Below, in pieces: positions 1-8,127 of a DNA stretch of 52,889 nt (the first letter of the stretch is position 1; every line of letters starts with the position of its first letter). Under the pieces are notes generated by a model that saw only the letters and a list, made by a program, of their open reading frames with translations, made no database searches and had not been told where the DNA came from. The stretch covers positions 1 to 52,889 of the forward strand of contig JAFGBI010000307.1 of assembly GCA_016933275.1 (NCBI GenBank), in the 5' to 3' direction. This DNA comes from Polyangiaceae bacterium. Its GTDB lineage: Bacteria; Myxococcota_A; Polyangia; Polyangiales; Polyangiaceae. The translations under genes were made by a program, and so were the position numbers.

Positions 1-127
1 ATCAACAACCTAGAGCACCGAACCGGCAGCAGACCTCTTCAGAGGCAGCGCTGGAAACGCGTCCTCGCCTCGCACGGACGCGTTTCCAGCTCTGCCGTTG
101 CTGTTGGCAACCTGATCGGTGCCCTAG
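1..127 (-). repeat. CTAG-bounded palindromic repeat, hairpin A (cut by window edge)
   Basis: Reverse-oriented copy of the repeat family seen nine times here. Hairpin A is complete at 10-127; hairpin B is cut by the window start. The 11-base outer stem (TAGAGCACCGA), the central stem containing GCTGGAAACGCGTCC, and both mini-hairpins (CCTCT-AGAGG and GTTGC-GCAAC) are visible. The right boundary is CCTAG with one change in the outer stem. It lies upstream of the DUF362 gene. Confidence 0.85.
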
Positions 128-245
128 CAGCGCCAATTCGAGCACGACGGGCGCGGAGAAGGCCGAAAGATGCGAGGAGTGCGGCATGGCGGACTGGGAG
201 GCGCGAAATCCAGGACTATGCTTGCGCTTGCAGAGGAGCCGAGTG

Positions 246-1349
246 ATGTCGCGAAGATTCGAGCTGTCACGTCGCCACCTGATCCAGGGCTCCGCCATCG
301 TCGCCTCGGGTCTCTCCGTGTTCGGTGGGTCACGATGGGCGGCTGGCGAGCCGAGCCCGGGGTCGAATGCCTCGCCCGGAAGCGACCTGGTCGCGCAGCC
401 GCCAGCGGGCTTCTTGCCATTGTCTCTCCCCGGCCGCGTCGCCAAGGTTGCGGCCAAGGGGGACTTCCCGTCGATGATGCAGAAAAACGAGCTCTGGCCG
501 CGGCCGGAGGTCGCGCGGCGATTGCTCGAGCGGGCGCTGATGGACCTAACGGGTGCGCCGAGCCTCGTCGGGGCGATGCAGTGCTTCGTACACCCGCGCG
601 ATGTCGTGGCCGTCAAGGTAAATGGCATCTCGGGGCAGAAGGGGCACACGATGGCCGTCAATTTCGAGGTCATTCTTCCTTTGATCGAGGCCATCATCGC
701 AGCCGGCGTACCTCCTGAGCGGATCACGGTCTACGAGCAGACGACGGATTTTCTCCGCGGCACGCGCGTGAATGTCGAGGATTGGCGGCTGCCGGAGGGT
801 GTGCGGACCGACGCACACGGTGGCATCAAGGTGAAGATGCGGCCCATCAAGGTCTACGGCGGGGTCGAGACCGCGTATGTCGCACCGTTCACCCAGGCGA
901 CCGCAGTGATTGACATGACGATGGTCAAGCACCATTCGGTCTGCGGCTACACGGGCACGCTGAAGAACGTCACCTTCGGCAGCATCACCAAACCCCACGA
1001 GCTCCATGCCCACCTCGCGAGCCCACAGATTGCCGTGCTCTACAACCATCCGATCGTGACGAGTCGAGTTCGTCTGCACGTCACCGACGCATTCAAGATC
1101 ATGCCCGACAAGGGGCCGCTCGACCGCGATCCCAAGATGCGGGTTCCCCACGGCGCGATCTACGCCGCGACCGATCCCGTGGCGATGGACACGATCGGCT
1201 GGAAGCTGGTCGACGACGAGCGCAAGGCTCGGGGCATCAAGACCCTCTCCGACGCGGGGCGGGAGCCGCGCTACATTCGCAATGCTGCGGAGTTTGGCCT
1301 CGGCATCCACGACCTGAACCGGATCCGCATGACCAGCGTCGAGGTGTGA
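246..1349 (+). CDS. Tat-exported DUF362 family protein
   Basis: A 367-residue protein. The start at 246 is preferred over the in-frame start at 186 because AGAGGAG lies just upstream and the protein then opens with a twin-arginine signal (SRRHLIQG at about residues 8-15, followed by a hydrophobic stretch). That predicts Tat export, probably with a folded cofactor. The body resembles DUF362 proteins: PRDVVAVKVNG, then a conserved stretch around MVKHHSVCGYTG and a C-terminal ATDPVAMDTIGW. DUF362 members are often annotated as ferredoxin-like or iron-sulfur proteins of unknown function. I see no CxxCxxC cluster here, so a metal centre is not supported. It stands alone between repeat copies, with no operon partner. 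Confidence 0.82.
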   Translation: MSRRFELSRRHLIQGSAIVASGLSVFGGSRWAAGEPSPGSNASPGSDLVAQPPAGFLPLSLPGRVAKVAAKGDFPSMMQKNELWPRPEVARRLLERALMDLTGAPSLVGAMQCFVHPRDVVAVKVNGISGQKGHTMAVNFEVILPLIEAIIAAGVPPERITVYEQTTDFLRGTRVNVEDWRLPEGVRTDAHGGIKVKMRPIKVYGGVETAYVAPFTQATAVIDMTMVKHHSVCGYTGTLKNVTFGSITKPHELHAHLASPQIAVLYNHPIVTSRVRLHVTDAFKIMPDKGPLDRDPKMRVPHGAIYAATDPVAMDTIGWKLVDDERKARGIKTLSDAGREPRYIRNAAEFGLGIHDLNRIRMTSVEV

Positions 1350-1444
1350 GGTTTGGCGACGGACCCCCAACGGATTGGTGCCGAGTCAACACGCATTTCG
1401 TCGGCGACCCATCCGACCCGGCGGGGCTCTGACGATGGCGGGGG

Positions 1445-1480
1445 CTAGAGCAGCAATCAGGTTGATTGCTGCGTCAAATC
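1445..1480 (-). repeat. Solo hairpin B of the CTAG repeat family
   Basis: CTAG followed by AGCAGCAATCAGGTTGATTGCTGC, matching the hairpin B half of the full elements in reverse orientation: a 10-base perfect stem, GCAGCAATCA and TGATTGCTGC, around a 3-base loop. The match stops after GTCAAATC and no hairpin A is attached. It lies about 95 bp after the DUF362 stop codon. Confidence 0.8.
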
Positions 1481-1618
1481 GCCGACCAACTCCCCTTCCT
1501 GGCGAGGACTCCGCCCGAACGGGCCGACCCCACTCGGCCGATGAACCGAGCGGGAGCGGACCGGAGCGGAGAGGGACCCCCCATCCCTCCCCCAAAAGGC
1601 AGTATCCTTTGGCGTGAG

Positions 1619-1843
1619 ATGGCCCCTGTCCGAACCTCGGGATCGAAACGGACGTGCGTTGACTGCGGCATCGACTCTCCGCCGACCGAAACCGGATACA
1701 CGCTTCTCGGTTCCTCGCACGGGTGGCGCCTCCATCGTCGTGAGGACGCCGCGGGGCGTCCCGTCCTCGAGTGGCGATGCCCCAGCTGCTGGGATAGGTT
1801 CAAGAAGCAACACGACCCCACGCAGGGCCAGGCTCCGGGCTGA
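1619..1843 (+). CDS. Small zinc-ribbon-like protein
   Basis: A 74-residue protein with two CxxC pairs: CVDCG near the N-terminus and CPSCW about 35 residues later. This is the layout of a single zinc ribbon. Between them is an aromatic and basic segment (GWRLHRRED), and the tail is basic. I chose the ATG at 1619 over an upstream in-frame start at 1466, because the extra residues are low-complexity and overlap repeat DNA. A TATCCT box ends 10 bp before this ATG. Possible roles are nucleic-acid or protein binding; no family is recognised. It is monocistronic. Confidence 0.6.
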   Translation: MAPVRTSGSKRTCVDCGIDSPPTETGYTLLGSSHGWRLHRREDAAGRPVLEWRCPSCWDRFKKQHDPTQGQAPG

Positions 1844-2029
1844 GTGGACGGTGCCATGGGCACGGCCCGCCCCGTTCCGGGCGCCCGCAGGGCACCATGT
1901 CGTCGCCCAGGCGTTGGAGCGGACGGTGGAGGGTTGCGATCGCGGTTCGACTTGGGGTGCGCCGTGTTTGGCGAGAGGTGTCGCCTACGTTGCCCTCTTC
2001 GGGCCGCGGGCTAAGCTCGTGCCGCGAGG

Positions 2030-2461
2030 ATGCGATCCACGTTTTCCCGTCCGGGTGCGGCAACGTCCGATCAGGGCCTCCTTCACCGGTGGTGGCTTGC
2101 CCTCGCCCTTCCCGCGGGCGCCTTCGTTCTGGTGACCGTCATCGCCCTCGTCGTGCGTCACCTCCCTTTCGTGGCGTCTCCCTCATTGGTCGCGTCTGCC
2201 GAGGCTTCGGGTGTCCTGCCGCGGTCGTCGGTACCCGGTGGCGTCCCGCTGCGCCGCGACCAGGACAAGCCTTCGCCCAGCCCGGCCCGTGGAGACGAGG
2301 AGCCCGAAGGCGAGCCGCCTACCCAGAAGCCAACGACGGAGTCCCCATTGTCCCGCCGACGGCGAAGTGTGGGTGACGCCGTCCGTCGGAAGGCATCGTC
2401 CGGTCCACGCGCCACTAGGCCACGGCATTTGGTGGATCCCCCTGCCGGTGGCGCCGAGTGA
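2030..2461 (+). CDS. Hypothetical single-pass membrane protein
   Basis: A 143-residue protein with one strong hydrophobic segment at about residues 20-43 (WWLALALPAGAFVLVTVIAL). The rest is hydrophilic, rich in Pro, Ser, Glu and Arg, and probably disordered. Topology could be a signal anchor with a periplasmic tail. A TAAGCT box lies 12 bp before the ATG, and codon use looks coding. No family is recognised. The low-complexity C-terminus makes this less certain than its neighbours. Confidence 0.5.
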   Translation: MRSTFSRPGAATSDQGLLHRWWLALALPAGAFVLVTVIALVVRHLPFVASPSLVASAEASGVLPRSSVPGGVPLRRDQDKPSPSPARGDEEPEGEPPTQKPTTESPLSRRRRSVGDAVRRKASSGPRATRPRHLVDPPAGGAE

Positions 2462-2654
2462 GCGGTGGCGCTTCGGGGGGGTTCTGCTGGGGAAAGAAAA
2501 TTATGCAGATCTTCCGGCGGGTTGGCTGCTCCGAAACAGGATTTTGTTCCATCCTACCATTTCCGTGCTGAAGGGGGACGCGAGCCAGGCCATCCTCAAG
2601 GGAGCTCGTCGGCGCTCGGTCTCCGCGCGCGTCGGTGAAGTCTGGGAGGATCCA

Positions 2655-3572
2655 ATGCAGCTTGACCGATCATCGCTCCGCAACGCATGCAAGCCTCGCC
2701 GTTGGGCCGCTGTCGCCGCCTTCGCTGTACTCACCCCCGCCGTGGTCGGCGCCTGCGACAAGGACGAGTCGGACTCACCGGAAGACGAGGCTCCCTGCGA
2801 TATCGGTCTATACCCTTGCGGCGACGCGTGCGTGAATCTCAAGGACGACGAGGCGAACTGCGGAGCTTGTGGGGCCCAATGCCTGAGCGACGAGGTCTGC
2901 CTCAACGGCCGTTGTGGCTGTAGTCAGGCGGGAACCCGCTGTGAGGGGGTCTGCATTTCACTCACCACCGACCCCAGGAACTGCGGTAGCTGCGGCAACG
3001 TCTGCGAGCGCGGCTTGGTGTGCCTTCAGGGGGTGTGTTCGGAGGACTGCGGGACGCTGGTGGAGTGCGATGGGGGTTGCGTCGATCTGGCCACGGACCC
3101 CAACCACTGCGGCGCGTGCGGTCGAACTTGCGCCACGGGTGAGGAGTGCATCGGCAGGGTTTGCATCTGTCCAGAGGGTGAGATCTGCGGCGGAGGTGGT
3201 GGCGCGGGAGGGGGGCCGAACCCGTCCACAGGGGGCAGCGCCGGCATCGGGGGCGAAATCACGGGAGGGAGCGGGAACGGAGGGGTGGCGGGGGCCGAAC
3301 CGACAGGCGCGGTAGGTCCCGGTGGGATCGACGCTGGTGGGATGGCGGGGGCGCTGACGGCAGGCGGGCCGGCCGCTGGCGCCGCTGGAGTCCTGACGGC
3401 AGGAGCACCCGCGGCGGGTGCCCCCAACGGTGGGGCAGGTGGCGAAGTACCGACCGCCGGAGCGGCCGGAACGCCTCCCTCCGGCGGCGGCTCCACCCCA
3501 GGTGGCGCTCCCCCGGTCACGAACGGGGGCGAAGCGGGCCGCGGCCGAGGCGGTGCGTCTGGAGCAGGCTGA
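2655..3572 (+). CDS. MXAN_6577-like cysteine-rich lipoprotein with Gly/Ala-rich tail
   Basis: A 305-residue protein. GGGAGGA ends four bases before the ATG at 2655 and fixes the start; the open frame extends upstream to 2211, but that part is not protein-like. The N-terminus is a lipoprotein signal with lipobox VGAC. Residues ~35-165 hold about four repeats of the type GDACVNLKDDEANCGACG...C...C.NG.C, the cysteine repeat common in secreted myxobacterial proteins and presumably disulfide-linked. Residues ~170-305 are almost entirely Gly, Ala, Pro, Thr and Ser, like a flexible stalk. No catalytic domain is visible. It is probably a surface or structural protein, transcribed alone, and followed by a repeat element. 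Confidence 0.85.
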   Translation: MQLDRSSLRNACKPRRWAAVAAFAVLTPAVVGACDKDESDSPEDEAPCDIGLYPCGDACVNLKDDEANCGACGAQCLSDEVCLNGRCGCSQAGTRCEGVCISLTTDPRNCGSCGNVCERGLVCLQGVCSEDCGTLVECDGGCVDLATDPNHCGACGRTCATGEECIGRVCICPEGEICGGGGGAGGGPNPSTGGSAGIGGEITGGSGNGGVAGAEPTGAVGPGGIDAGGMAGALTAGGPAAGAAGVLTAGAPAAGAPNGGAGGEVPTAGAAGTPPSGGGSTPGGAPPVTNGGEAGRGRGGASGAG

Positions 3573-3783
3573 CCACAACGGAGCCTTGATGCGGGCGATG
3601 CGTCCGCACGGGGCGAAGGGACGCTCGCCAGATCCCTTTCCCAGGTCTGCTTGGCTCGAACCCTGGCTTCGTCGCGGCAACCAGGTGACGATCGCTAGCT
3701 CGCAGGCACGCGGCAGCTGGGCGGGGGCGGAGCCCCGTTTGCTTCTTTGACTCGTCACAGCGGTCGTCAACCTGGTTGCGGCC

Positions 3784-4101
3784 CTAGAGCACGATCAGGT
3801 TGCGAACAGCAACGGCCCCGCCGGAAACGTATCCATGCCCAGCGAGGGCACGTTTCCAACGGCGCCTCTAGAGAGGTCTGCTGCCGGTGGGGTGCTCTAG
3901 TCCCCTAGCGGCGTGATCTTGACCGGATCTGGCAGAACATTTCTCAATGTTCTCGCGGCGATCAGCGTTCAGGCGTCAGCGCTCAGGGTCTCCACGTTCT
4001 ACCTGACCGCTGACCGCTGACCGCTGACGGCCCGTTTGGTTTCGGCTCCGCCGGGTTAGGTTGTTGATCTGACGCAGCAATCAACCTGATTGCTGCTCTT
4101 G
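3784..4101 (+). repeat. CTAG palindromic repeat, long form, diverged
   Basis: Hairpin A occupies 3784-3900, with both CTAG boundaries present. An insert of about 157 bp follows (3901-4057), containing the palindrome AGAACATT-TCTC-AATGTTCT and four CTGACCG heptads. Hairpin B is at 4058-4101. Its 3' boundary is CTTG rather than CTAG. The central stem differs from the consensus at several positions, two of them changed in both arms. Hairpin B overlaps the 3' end of hisG and supplies its TGA stop at 4081-4083. Confidence 0.88.
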
Positions 4102-4722
4102 GCTCGTAGCGACCGCTGACCGAAGAGCAGCGAGCAGCGGATCGATCTCGCCGCGACGCAGTTTGAACGCCGCGCGGTTGGCGATGACGACGCTCGAGAT
4201 GGGACAGATCTCCTCCCGAATCACGAGCCCGTTGTCACGCAGCGTGCCTCCCGTCTCGACAATGTCGACGATCAGGTCGGCGAGTCCCACCAGCGGGGCG
4301 AGCTCGACCGAGCTCTGCAGGAAGATGACCTCCGCATGGACGCCCCGGGACGCGAAGTGCTCGGTCGCGACCCGGGGGTACTTCGTGCCTACGCGGGGCA
4401 CCGCTGGCGCGCGCGCACCCTCGAGCCCGGCGACTACCATTCGGCACCGCCCGATGCCGAGATCGAGGGGCTGGTAGAGATCGTAGCGGCGCTCCAACAG
4501 CACGTCACGTCCGCTGACTCCGAGATCGGCGGCGCCGTATTCGACGTAGGTCGGGACGTCGTCGGGCTTGAGGAGGAGAAACCGCATCCCGGCCGAGGTC
4601 TCTCTGATGAGCTTGCGGTCGTCTGCGAAGAGGGGCACCGTGTCGATGCCAGCTCGACCGAGAAGTGGCGAGAGCTTGTCCAGCACGCGACCCTTTGGCA
4701 CGGCAACGGTGAGCGGTCTCAT
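4081..4722 (-). CDS. hisG: ATP phosphoribosyltransferase, short form
   Basis: Catalyses the first step of histidine synthesis, joining ATP and PRPP. The 213-residue length and the N-terminus ([15 protein letters not shown]) match the short HisG form. The PRPP-binding region is [18 protein letters not shown]. Short HisG proteins normally need a HisZ regulatory subunit, and none is encoded here. The ATG overlaps the murA stop by four bases (ATGA), so the two are co-transcribed. The last residues, EQQSG, and the stop codon lie within hairpin B of a repeat element, so the natural C-terminus has been replaced or extended by repeat sequence. The core motifs are intact, so it should still be active. 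Confidence 0.95.
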   Translation of the reverse strand: MRPLTVAVPKGRVLDKLSPLLGRAGIDTVPLFADDRKLIRETSAGMRFLLLKPDDVPTYVEYGAADLGVSGRDVLLERRYDLYQPLDLGIGRCRMVVAGLEGARAPAVPRVGTKYPRVATEHFASRGVHAEVIFLQSSVELAPLVGLADLIVDIVETGGTLRDNGLVIREEICPISSVVIANRAAFKLRRGEIDPLLAALRSAVATSQEQQSG

Positions 4723-5987
4723 GGGGGTCCCTCGAGGGTGAACCGTTCGATCGTGGCCCCGACACCGGCGAGCTTCCGTTCGATGCGATCGTAGCCACGA
4801 TCCAGGTGGTACACGCGCCGAACGACCGTCTCCCCCTCCGCGACGAGCCCCGCGATGACCAGGGACGCACTGGCTCGGAGATCCGTGGCCATCACGCTGG
4901 CGCCGGAGAGCCGCGGTACGCCGTCAACGATGGCGGCGTTGTTGTGGACCTCGATCCGTGCCCCCATGCGGCAGAGCTCCGGTACATGCATGAATCGGTT
5001 CTCAAAGATCGTTTCGGTGAGCACGCTCTGCCCTTGGGCAACGCACATCATCGCCATCAACTGGGCCTGCATGTCAGTCGGGAAGCCGGGGTGAGGGGCA
5101 GTGGTCGCTTTCACGGGTGAGATCGTGCGCTCCCGCGCGACCCGCATGTGCTCGCCCTCACGTTCGATTTCCATGCCGGCGCCGCGAAGCTTGGCGACCA
5201 CCGGCTCCAGGTCGTCGAACGGTGCCTGCTCGAGCAAGACGTTCCCTCCCACCGCCCCCACGGCGGCGATGAACGTTCCTGCCTCGATCCGGTCCGCGAT
5301 CACGGCGTGATCGAAGGGCTCGAGCTCGTCGCAGCCGCCGATGACGATCGTGTCGGTGCCGGCCCCCTCGATGTGTGCACCCATCCGATTCAGGACCCGA
5401 GCGAGTTCTTCCACCTCGGGCTCTCGCGCACAGTTCACCAGCGTGGTCCGCCCTTTGGCCAGCGCCGCGGCCATCATCAAATTCTCGGTTCCAGTGACCG
5501 TCTGGAGATCGAACACGATCTCCGCGCCACGCAGCCGTCGCGCCTCGGCGATGACATAGCCGTGCTCGACGCGGATCCTAGCCCCGAGGGCCTCGAGGCC
5601 CTTGAGGTGCTGGTCGATGGGGCGGGCGCCGATCGCGCAGCCTCCCGGCAACGACACCTTCGCGCGCCCGTACCGCGCGACCAGCGGGCCGAGCACCAGC
5701 ACGCTCGCGCGCATCTGGCGGACGAGCTCGTAGGGTGCCTCCGGCCGGATCTCACCCGTTGCCGCACCGACCTCCACCACCGGGCTCGTCACGACCGCGT
5801 TTCGGCCGAGGAAGCGGAGGAGTGCCGAGGTGGTCTCGATGTCACGTAGGCGGGGCACGTTGCGCAGCCGGCTCTGCCCGTCCGAGAGGAGGGTGGCGCA
5901 GAGAATGGGCAGGGCCGCGTTCTTGGCGCCGCCAACGTGGATGGTCCCTTCGAGGCGCGTCGCGCCGCGGATCCGGAGTGCGTCCAT
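4719..5987 (-). CDS. murA: UDP-N-acetylglucosamine 1-carboxyvinyltransferase
   Basis: Transfers enolpyruvate from PEP to UDP-GlcNAc, the first committed step of peptidoglycan synthesis, in the cytosol. The 422-residue length is typical. GGAKNAALP near residue 20 carries the conserved Lys22-Asn23 pair. [14 protein letters not shown] carries the catalytic cysteine (Cys117 here), the residue attacked by fosfomycin, so the enzyme should be fosfomycin-sensitive at the target level. The FPTDMQAQ motif is present. It is the first gene of a two-gene operon with hisG, a pairing seen in several bacterial lineages. A divergent plus-strand operon starts 235 bp away. Confidence 0.96.
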   Translation of the reverse strand: MDALRIRGATRLEGTIHVGGAKNAALPILCATLLSDGQSRLRNVPRLRDIETTSALLRFLGRNAVVTSPVVEVGAATGEIRPEAPYELVRQMRASVLVLGPLVARYGRAKVSLPGGCAIGARPIDQHLKGLEALGARIRVEHGYVIAEARRLRGAEIVFDLQTVTGTENLMMAAALAKGRTTLVNCAREPEVEELARVLNRMGAHIEGAGTDTIVIGGCDELEPFDHAVIADRIEAGTFIAAVGAVGGNVLLEQAPFDDLEPVVAKLRGAGMEIEREGEHMRVARERTISPVKATTAPHPGFPTDMQAQLMAMMCVAQGQSVLTETIFENRFMHVPELCRMGARIEVHNNAAIVDGVPRLSGASVMATDLRASASLVIAGLVAEGETVVRRVYHLDRGYDRIERKLAGVGATIERFTLEGPP

Positions 5988-6210
5988 GGATGATTCCGCG
6001 AGTACGCAATCGCGACCCCGGTGGCAAGCGCCATTCTCGGGGGCTCGTCGCGGTCAGATGGCGCAGCGGCTTTCGGCCGGGCGGAGCGAGGCGTGTCCCC
6101 CAATCGTCACCCGCGTCGCCCTCTTCGTGGAAAAACCCGGACGACGTCGGGTCCTGCGACAGTGCGCCGAGGGGGTTGGGCAACCTGTAGCCGAATCCTG
6201 GTCGCTGACT

Positions 6211-6216
6211 TAGGCT
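6211..6216 (+). promoter_or_regulatory. -10 box for a probable leaderless transcript
   Basis: TAGGCT followed by exactly six bases and then the ATG at 6223. A start site 6-7 bases after a TANNNT box would fall on the ATG itself. No Shine-Dalgarno sequence and no clear -35 box are visible. The same spacing recurs at 15513, 19257 and 46928. Confidence 0.45.
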
Positions 6217-6222
6217 TCGCCC

Positions 6223-8127
6223 ATGCGATGGGCGCGCTGGTCGTTGGTGGCGGCAGTTGCTGGCACCACCCTCGCGCCGAGAGCGGCTGCTCAGCCCTCG
6301 CTCGACCTCAGATACTTCCGGCCCCCGGCGGATCCGCGCGGTGGGATCGTGCTCGAGCCGACGTCCACGATCGGTCCGGGCAGCATCGCCATGGGGCTCT
6401 ATGGGGTCTATTCCCATCGACCCATCGTGCTCGCCGAGGACGGTCACGTCGTCGCGAAACCGATCGAGCATCAGGTCTCGTTCGACGTGTTGGCTGGGGT
6501 CGGGGTCGGCACCCGCGCGGCGGCCTGGATACGAGTCCCGGCAATCGGGTTCCAGAGCGGAGACGACCTCGCGAGCGTCGTCCCCGAGTCCGAGCCGCTC
6601 CCCTCGGTCGCGCTCGGCGATATCGGCGCCGGCTTGAAGCTCCGGCTCCTCGCTTCCGAGCGCACGAGGTGGGGGTTGGCCGCGGTGGGCGAGGTCACGA
6701 TGCCGACCGGGGACGAACGAAGCTTCGTGGGCGAAGGGGTCCCGACTGCGGTCGTTCGCGGTCTGGCCGAGCGATCTGCCGATGGCTGGGCGTTGCGTGG
6801 GTTGGTCGGCCCGCGATTGCGGACGGAGGCCGACCGTTACTTCGGTGTCAAGGTTGGGCAGGAGCTCGAGTGGGCTGTGGGAGCCGTCTTGCGACCCTCC
6901 GCGTTGGGGATCGACGTGCGGCGTCGGTGGGAGCTCCACGCCGATGTGCACGGGGCGATCCCAATCGACTCCGAGCCGTTCGGACGGTATCGCGCTCCGG
7001 CGCTCGCGGCCTTCGCGGCGCGCTGCCGCCTCACCGACGTCAGCGTCCTCGGCGGAGTAGAAGCACCGCTCGACTCCGCCCTTGGGGTGCCCCGAGTGCG
7101 GGCCGTGCTAGCGGTAGCATGGGCACCCCGCTTCTACGATGCGGACCACGACGGCGTTGCCGACGACCGGGACCGCTGCCTCGATGTCTCGGAGGATCGA
7201 GACGGGTTCTCGGACCAGGACGGATGCGTGGATCTGGATGATGATCAGGACGGCGTTCTGGACGAACACGACGCCTGCCGACGGATCCCCGAGGATCGCG
7301 ATGGGTTCCAGGATGACGACGGGTGTCCAGACCCGGACAACGACGGCGATGGGACTCCCGACGTAGAGGACTATTGCCCGGATCGCGCCGGAATCGACGA
7401 GGAACTCGGCTGTCCAGTACTCGACACGGACGCCGACGGCGTCTCGGACGACCGCGACTGGTGCCCCGCTCGGGGCGAGGATCGTGACGGATTCCAGGAC
7501 GACGACGGATGTCCCGATCTCGACAACGACGGGGATGGCATTCCGGATGCGGAGGATACCTGTCCCGACGACCCGGGCACCTATCGGGCCGGCAGCGGCC
7601 AGCACGGCTGTCCGGGACCCGATCGCGACGGGGACAGTTTCGACGACGATCAGGAGCCCTGTCCGGATGCTCCCGAGGACTTCGACAACAGCGACGACAC
7701 CGACGGCTGCCCAGAAATCGAGGCAGCGCCCCATGACCCAGCCCTGGGACCGCTGGTAACGGTGGAACCCGCGGACGCCGATCTGCTCGTCAAGTGGCGC
7801 AGTCCGCTCCGTTTCGCGAGAACCGGCGGCGAAACGACCCTCTCGCCCGCGAGCGTCTCGGCGGTGCGAGCCCTCGCGCAGCTGCTCAACGATCGCCCGG
7901 AATGGACCGCGCGCGTCTCAGTACGCCCGGACGGTCCCGGCGTTGCGGCTGCCCAGCGCGCGGACGCCAATGCCCGCTTCCTGGCGACCACCCTGAGGGA
8001 CCTGTGCCATCGCGAGTCCGCAAGCCTGGCCGAGAGTTGGGCGAGCGTCACCCAGCGCCCCGCCACCGACCCCGGTGGGGTGCTCGTTGTCCTGGTCCGC
8101 ATTCCCCCGAAAGATCAGGCTCCATGA
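6223..8127 (+). CDS. Outer-membrane protein with thrombospondin type 3 repeats and degenerate OmpA-like end
   Basis: A 634-residue exported protein with a signal peptide ending near AAAQP. Residues ~25-305 look like amphipathic beta strands of an outer-membrane barrel. Residues ~306-505 are a run of thrombospondin type 3 calcium-binding repeats (D.D.DG..D..D.C pattern, for example DNDGDGIPDAEDTCPDD). The C-terminal ~120 residues sit where an OmpA peptidoglycan-binding domain normally follows, but they have RPDG instead of GHTD and lack the usual NRRV motif, so peptidoglycan binding is doubtful. The stop overlaps the next gene by ATGA. It heads an operon-like run and has a probable leaderless promoter. 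Confidence 0.85.
   Translation: MRWARWSLVAAVAGTTLAPRAAAQPSLDLRYFRPPADPRGGIVLEPTSTIGPGSIAMGLYGVYSHRPIVLAEDGHVVAKPIEHQVSFDVLAGVGVGTRAAAWIRVPAIGFQSGDDLASVVPESEPLPSVALGDIGAGLKLRLLASERTRWGLAAVGEVTMPTGDERSFVGEGVPTAVVRGLAERSADGWALRGLVGPRLRTEADRYFGVKVGQELEWAVGAVLRPSALGIDVRRRWELHADVHGAIPIDSEPFGRYRAPALAAFAARCRLTDVSVLGGVEAPLDSALGVPRVRAVLAVAWAPRFYDADHDGVADDRDRCLDVSEDRDGFSDQDGCVDLDDDQDGVLDEHDACRRIPEDRDGFQDDDGCPDPDNDGDGTPDVEDYCPDRAGIDEELGCPVLDTDADGVSDDRDWCPARGEDRDGFQDDDGCPDLDNDGDGIPDAEDTCPDDPGTYRAGSGQHGCPGPDRDGDSFDDDQEPCPDAPEDFDNSDDTDGCPEIEAAPHDPALGPLVTVEPADADLLVKWRSPLRFARTGGETTLSPASVSAVRALAQLLNDRPEWTARVSVRPDGPGVAAAQRADANARFLATTLRDLCHRESASLAESWASVTQRPATDPGGVLVVLVRIPPKDQAP

Noticed and set aside
2211..2654. 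N-terminal extension of the Cys-rich lipoprotein
   Set aside because: A strong ribosome-binding site and signal peptide begin at 2655; the upstream part is Arg-rich shadow sequence overlapping another frame.
7108..7734. A long minus-strand frame opposite the TSP3 repeats
   Set aside because: It is Val/Ile-rich because Asp codons read in reverse give such residues; the plus strand encodes the clear TSP3 pattern.
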